From positions 12,408,387 through 12,472,386 of the forward strand of contig JAEMBT020000006.1 in the NCBI GenBank assembly GCA_018873245.2: a stretch of DNA of 64,000 nt, read 5' to 3'. This document shows positions 58,897-64,000 of the stretch, piece by piece (position 1 is the stretch's first letter; every line of letters begins with the position of its first letter). Both the position numbers and the translations under genes were made by a program. The notes under the pieces are model-generated. The model searched no databases, was not told the origin of the DNA, and was given only the letters and a program-made list of their open reading frames with translations. This stretch comes from Archegozetes longisetosus. Its lineage: Eukaryota; Arthropoda; Arachnida; Sarcoptiformes; Trhypochthoniidae.

Positions 58897-59690
58897 AACT
58901 CATTTATTTTCAGTGTTGTAAAATCCATCATCGTATTTTTGAGTAAAATTCTCAATTTTCTTATTTAGCTTTGCATACTTTCGTCTTATTTCTGGAGGAT
59001 TTTCTCCCGTATCTAAAATGCCTTTTTGGGCTTCAAGTTTGATTTGTTCTAACTTAAGAACATTTATAAGCTCAAATATGTTGGAATGACTTTTACCTAC
59101 TGCTCTATTGAAGCATCCTTCTAAGTCATTTGTAGTTCGCTTACCAAAGTTGCTTTGATTCCACATTTCTTTGCTAAACTTGGAATTTACTTCTATCCAT
59201 GTTCTCTTTACATAATTAATGTATTTTGCAATCGAACCAATTTCTGTTTTAGAAACTATTAGATCCCATGCCGTGTTAATGTCTTAAATGAGCAAAAATG
59301 GTAGAGTTGAGGCTCTTAATTTAATCAAATTTTGTATATTCATGTCATTATCATATACGTTTGATAGACCCAAATTTTGAATTTTTCTCCAATGGCATTG
59401 AGAATGATGGGACATATATCCAGAGATTTTGGCATTAGGAAATACAACTAATTGCATTTATTGACTGCGATCTCAAAATCAATTTGGAAGTGTTTTAGCA
59501 AAAGTGGTGAATTGTTATGTGAGCCATAGTCTTGCAACAACCGAAACATTCGGACATAGGTTTCTTGGAGTTTGTCGGGTAACAAAACATATAAGTTGAA
59601 ACATTTGACCAAAATAAGTATCACATAAGGTATAGAACTGACCAAACATTTTAGGAACTTATCTAAAAGTACCACCACCAAAGACTGCTT
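58897..59690 (-). mobile_element. MULE (Mutator-like) transposase remnant
   Basis: Three blocks read in order on the minus strand. First is YVLLPDKLQETYVRMFRLLQ with HFQIDFEIAV (about 59600-59450). Next is SQCHWRKIQNLGLSN (about 59405-59360). Last is WNQSNFGKRTTNDLEGCFNR with VGKSHSNIFELINVLKLEQ (59166-59040), ending near 58900. Order and wording match MULE transposases of the type found beside FLYWCH domains in animal genomes: the central DDE-bearing region and the C-terminal NN.EGWH-like block. Frame breaks and internal stops between blocks show it is inactive. The zinc-finger N-terminus was not found. Confidence 0.7.
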
Positions 59691-59699
59691 TAAATTCAG

Positions 59700-60384
59700 T
59701 GAGTATTTTAAGAATTGATTTGTAGCAAGTATTAAAATTTTATTTTCTTAACCATCTTCACACATCAAGTACCGTTTGGCTGAGATAGTTGTTGTCCATT
59801 CGTTAATAAATGCAAGTTTGTTCCTCTTTTTGACTCAATTGATACAAATATTCAGATCGCTTTTCACAAGCATTTGATTTAATAAGCTTAAAAGTTGGAA
59901 TTAACAATTTATTTTAAATTTATACTTTCAGAAAATTGTTACCTTTTGCGAATAATGTCATATAATGTTTAGAAACTAATTAGATGAGCTCTGTTAACTC
60001 CAGAATAGCCCTGACAAATGCGATTGAGAACCTCTGATCTGTTATTAAAAGACGAGTTGAGAAGAGAAGACCACACAATATCAAAGAACTGGATACTCTT
60101 ATAATCGGAGAGTGGAATAAAATCGACGATCAAATTATAAAAAATTAGTTTATTCTATGAATTCGCGATTAGAAGCAGTTAATGAAGCTAAAGGAGAACG
60201 AATAAACTATTAGTTATTGGACTGTCAAGAAATAAATATCCGATTAAGAGAGGGGTATACTCAAATCTTAATATCTAAAAAATATCAAGCATATAGGTAA
60301 TGTCTTATTTGAAAAGGCATTATTAGACTTTAATTTGATCGAAAAAATTGTAAACAATTATTCTTTAAACACGGCTATCAATGT
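59700..60384. other. Gene-free stretch
   Basis: AT-rich DNA between the MULE and mariner remnants. It may contain the missing 5' part of the MULE in a decayed state. Nothing else was recognised. Confidence 0.3.
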
Positions 60385-60940
60385 AATTCATATCAGGCAC
60401 ATAATGCTATATGAGTTCCAAAAAGGCAATAACGCGCTCGTGACTGCGAAGAATATCAATCAAGTTTATGGAAACGTTATGGATGAAAGAAAATACTAGA
60501 GTCGGTTCGAGAAATTCCAGTGTGAAGATCTTTGCCTTGAAGATCAGCCCGATAGAGGCCGCCGATTAGAAGTGGATGAAGATGCTTTGAAGCCCTTATC
60601 GAAACTGACCCGAGACAGACACTCTGCAAAACGATAGAGAAAATGGAGTGCTTTCAGTCACGCTTGGCCACATTGTGAGAGTGAATCAACAAGAGATTGA
60701 AAAGTCAAGCTGGGAGGTCTTGCCTCACCCGGCATATAGCTCTGATATTACCCCTTCCGATTACCATCTATTTCGGTCACTTCAAAATTATTTGAGTGTA
60801 AAAGAGTTCCAAAATGATAAAGAGATCCCAAAGGCCATCGAAGACTATCGCCTCTCAAAGCCCCGAAGACTTTAGGAGGGGTAATCGAAAATTTAGTCAC
60901 AAGATGGGAGCTATTATAGATAATGTGGGTCAATACATTA
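60385..60940 (+). mobile_element. Decayed mariner transposase (second mariner family)
   Basis: The plus strand reads RHIMLYEFQKGNNALVTAKN then INQVYGNVMDER, the N-terminal helix-turn-helix region. SRFEKFQCEDLCLEDQPDRG follows, corresponding to the RF.SGDF.LED.PRSGRP linker, then DEDALKPL. After a gap comes WEVLPHPAYSSDITPSDYHL, FRSLQNYLS and FQNDKEI near the C-terminus. Most of the catalytic middle is missing and several frame breaks are present. No paired ends were identified. It differs in sequence from the mariner at 56116, being more like the cecropia/mori type, and is clearly older. Confidence 0.75.
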
Positions 60941-62165
60941 TTGATTAAGTTTTTCTGTTTTTGAAATAATATACTTATTTCTTGGTTTAAGAATCGGACA
61001 TCAACTCCTTAACATTTTGCTATTAAGTAAAACTTACTTGATCTAATAAATTTAAACTGAAATTTCGTTAATACTAAGAATAAATTAGTTGAAACTTAAA
61101 ATTCCGGTTTTTTCTGACTTTAACTGTATATTAACTCTAGATGCTGAAAGTGAAACCATAGTAAACCTGTTTAAAACTCAAACCCATTCGGTTTTGTATT
61201 GGGTTAGGTTGAGTGGATAAAACAACTTTACTGGTTGGGTTGTTTGAAAATTTTTTCTCGAAAACCTGTGCATAATTAAAATTAAGATTTTATAATATTA
61301 AACGCAAACTATGCGAAAATCATAAAATCAATGGCAGAATGTATCAATATTCAAAATACACAAACTTATAATACAAATTATGCTGATGTCAAAGTTGGTT
61401 TCTGTCTCGAAAACTATTAATCATACAGATAAACCAGTTTTAATTAATGAACACTATATTGAAGTACAAGATTATTTTGATTCGTCTCATAATTTTACAC
61501 TAAATACTCCAACAATGCAATTCTGGGAACAAAATAATCAAATATCTGTATCTTTTATAATTTTAAATGATTTCTATCAATTGCTACTGCAAATTTTTCG
61601 AGTAAGAGAGAATTCGATTACACTTGTATTACATTATCTGATAAAGTTCATCTGTTGATCCTGGTAATGTCAATAGATTACTATTTATAAGATTAAACTT
61701 CCATTTGTGTAAAAAAGAATAACTGGCAGAATGTAATAATTTTATAGTAGTTAACGAAATTCTTTAATAAAGTATTGAATTTTGAACATTCGTAATTTTT
61801 ACAGATTCTCCTGTTTAAAAACTCTTACGGGTACGAGTTGAGTTAGGTTTTAAAATTTTACTTATGTTCGAGCTCTATTCTACTGTACATGGAGAGTATA
61901 TTGGAAATTGTTCTAAGCGTCCACGCCCACTTTTTCGCAGTTTTGTCGATTTTTATGCTCCGTGCGTACCCAAACCAAACCAAAACGCCTCTAACCCCAC
62001 CCACATATTATACATTATGATACTCATTCACATCCCAAACAACACTTGACAGAACTGAACCTCCAGGATCAAGCCAAATCGTTCCATTGCTTTCTGTTGT
62101 ATTCTATTACCAGTAGATGCTGGGACTTTGATCTACGAGTCAGAGACCGGGCTGGCGGGGTTTTA
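60941..62165. other. Gene-free stretch
   Basis: Mostly AT-rich. From about 61860 the composition becomes less AT-rich and continues into the tRNA-like segment. Short frames here (61380-61658, 61864-62049) show no recognisable feature. Confidence 0.35.
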
Positions 62166-62492
62166 AGGAGATGGGCTGGTGGGCACTGGAACAGACTTTC
62201 AAGTCTGTAGCCCGCATTGACCGAGCCTGAGGGTTTCGGATCTATCGATGCTGGAAATGTGCCTTTTCATATAGTCCATACTAGTCGTTTACTCACAAAA
62301 GAAACACGAATACACCTTCCCGTAGTTTTCTCAGGAAGAATATCTAGTACATGGCAGATAGGTCCTTAGCTCGATGCAGTTAATTTCGATTTTATTGAAT
62401 ATTTCGAATATTCGAAGATATGGCTTAGTTGCTGATAGAGTGGCCTGGGGTCATCGATAGTGTGGTCGTTGACCTCCAATTGATGAGTAGAG

Positions 62493-62527
<35 letters not shown>
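62166..62527 (+). mobile_element. Possible tRNA-derived SINE ending in (TA)16
   Basis: Segment 62170-62240 resembles a type II (Leu/Ser-like) tRNA: an A-box-like TGGGCTGGTGG, an anticodon-arm-like hairpin ACAGACTTTCAAGTCTGT, a long variable-arm region, and a B-box-like GGGTTTCGGATC. About 255 bases of unrelated body follow, ending in a 32-base TA tract (62496-62527). A tRNA-like head, a body and a short-repeat tail is the SINE layout. The anticodon loop is the wrong size for a working tRNA. Only one copy is in the window, so the call rests on structure alone. Confidence 0.35.
62496..62527. repeat. (TA)16 microsatellite
   Basis: Thirty-two bases of alternating AT, possibly the tail of the tRNA-like element to its left. 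Confidence 0.95.
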
Positions 62528-62530
<3 letters not shown>

Positions 62531-62750
62531 TATCATGTGATAGTTCGCATACTAAACCACTACATTTTTTCCTATAGAAAGCTTCAAATAATTGCCTGCT
62601 ATTTGTAACAACACTTGATTTAATTTGAAATTATCTCATTTATGTTTAAAGACGTAAAAGCATGTTCAAATCGAATATGTGTACAATTTCTTCTAAACTT
62701 TCAAAATCGTTTCCAAGATATAAAAATATTGATTTGATTAAAATTCAAAT

Positions 62751-64000
62751 TCAATGAGATTCCATAGTAGATGCGATCCAAGTGGTAAAATAAGAGACTT
62801 TAGTGTAAACTCCCGGCAAATCATCTGATAAATATTAATTCAATACATTTTATGTCCATAATTTTTTCGAAATCATAATAAATTAGTTTAATACCTGCAC
62901 ACGTAGAGCCATAGGACACAATACCAATTTGAAATGCTCTTTTATTACGCCATTCAATAGCTGGAGAACCTGAATCGCCCTTTAAAATCCATTAGCCAAT
63001 TAGTTCATTCATATAGTTTTCGAGTTCATATAAAATTTTCGCTAGCAATAAATGACGGTGTTTTACATAAATACAGAGCGATCAGTTTATCGTTTCCGCT
63101 CGAAAATCTTTAGTAACTTTTTAATCTCAAAGGACTAAAATAATGGTAAAATTTGGTTTGGATATGTCTTAATTATTGACAAATAATCTTTAATCATTAA
63201 AACTCACATATATTATTAAGAGTTTTAAAAAAACAACCAAACATGTCGTTAACCACAAAACCACAAAAATTTTGTTATAGAATATTATTTTATCAGTTGC
63301 CACCACAGTCATTCCATTTATTGAAGTATTTGAAAAATCATGTTCAGTTGACTAATCCGAGAAATATTAATAAACTAAAATTAAGCATTACGAATGAAAT
63401 TAAGAAGTACTGAAATTTTTAAAAAGTTTCTGATATGGTGTGTCTTGTTCAGTTGTGTTATCCTATGAAAGGTGGACACTTTCAACGTTGTGATTTAATT
63501 TTATTTTTTCGATAAATGAAGCATATTCAAGCAAAATTTCATCATTATATCTTTTAAAATTAAAATTTCATTAAAGATTTTTAGCAGAAACAATAAACTG
63601 ATCGTTCTGTACAAGTAAACTTAGGTTCTCTTTCAAGTCTAGAAAAAGAACTAACTACATATTGAAATCGATCAAATGTCTGAATTCAAACTCTAGAGAA
63701 ATATTTTCAACTTTATCACAAACAAAAATGACTCAAATAACTATTATTCTCTCCAATGAATAGTTAAGTTAGGTTATGCTAAACAAAAATAATAAAACAT
63801 GACTACCTGACAGGCGTCCTGATTCTTATTCCAAGTACAAACTTGTGATCTATAGATAGTGCTCCCTTTAATCTTATATTTTTTGGCGCATTCATCAATA
63901 GTTACACGATCTAAAGCTACTTCCTGTAGAATAACAGGTAATTCTTTATTTTCAAAGCTAGTTTGACCCCAACCAACCACAATTAGACTTTTAGTTTGTG
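62751..64000 (-). CDS. Trypsin-like serine protease (S1 family), 3' part
   Basis: Three exons are visible: 64000-63807 (open at the window edge), 62979-62895 and 62824-62751, with matching phases. The product includes VVGWGQTSFENKELP, then DACQ joined to GDSGSPAIEW with the catalytic Ser, SYGSTCAG, and DLPGVYTKVSYFTTWIAS before the stop. Asp six residues before the catalytic Ser (DACQGDS) predicts trypsin-like cleavage after Lys or Arg. Catalytic His and Asp lie upstream of the window. The Cys pairs expected in this half are present. Such proteases are secreted, for digestion, moulting or immune cascades; which one cannot be told without the N-terminus. The 827-bp intron 62980-63806 holds nothing recognisable. 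Confidence 0.92.

Noticed and set aside
56203-60345. Shared string GAAAAGGCATTATTAG near 56207 and 60315
   Set aside because: It is short and could reflect old mariner leader sequence, but flanking alignment is too weak to claim a shared element.
61380-62049. Plus-strand frames of 92 and 61 codons
   Set aside because: No motif, signal peptide or family resemblance; likely chance.
62170-62240. A functional tRNA gene
   Set aside because: The arms only roughly match; the anticodon loop is even-numbered and no acceptor stem closes the structure.

Overview
This is AT-rich animal nuclear DNA. Genes are spliced, with mostly 50-110 bp GT..AG introns, and the intergenic space and a few giant introns are crowded with small DNA transposons. 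The gene set suggests an arthropod, plausibly a mite or other chelicerate: animal type I fatty acid synthase, ABCG half-transporter, clan-3-like cytochrome P450, trypsin-like protease, class III alcohol dehydrogenase, and a tandem pair of PAN/Apple membrane proteins. The organism is an inference. All recognisable host genes lie on the minus strand.

Layout. 1-358: an internal exon of a class III alcohol dehydrogenase, running off the left edge. 1.1-6.4 kb: a nest of DNA elements, including an inverted-repeat element at 1143-4321 that carries a second element (3051-3884) which itself carries a third (3534-3789), plus two hAT elements with 8-bp target duplications. 8534-10754: a complete five-exon ABCG half-transporter of 643 aa. 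11.8-13.3 kb: a 5'-truncated LINE. 14273-37764: one fatty acid synthase gene reconstructed in 21 exons (about 2,770 aa, KS-MAT-DH-psiME/psiKR-ER-KR-ACP-TE), with an 8.4 kb first intron and a 4.4 kb intron inside the KS domain. 39813-44530 and 44951-50586: two tandem paralogues, each with a signal peptide, a beta-rich ectodomain of unknown family, four PAN/Apple modules, one TM helix and a short basic tail. 51147-51545: remnant of a selenocysteine-lyase-like gene. 53242-55015: a complete four-exon cytochrome P450 (513 aa) with a hairpin in its 3' UTR. 56.1-62.5 kb: a mariner with perfect 35-bp ends, a decayed mariner, a MULE remnant and a possible tRNA-like SINE ending in a TA microsatellite. 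62751-64000: the 3' exons of a trypsin-like protease, running off the right edge.

How the genes relate. No shared pathway links the neighbours, beyond lipid synthesis (FAS) and detoxification or transport (P450, ABCG, ADH). Single-base frameshifts interrupt conserved exons of FAS (three) and of one PAN gene (one) while every splice site is intact, so I read them mainly as assembly errors. I saw no CRISPR, rRNA gene, confident tRNA gene, LTR element or virus-like element.
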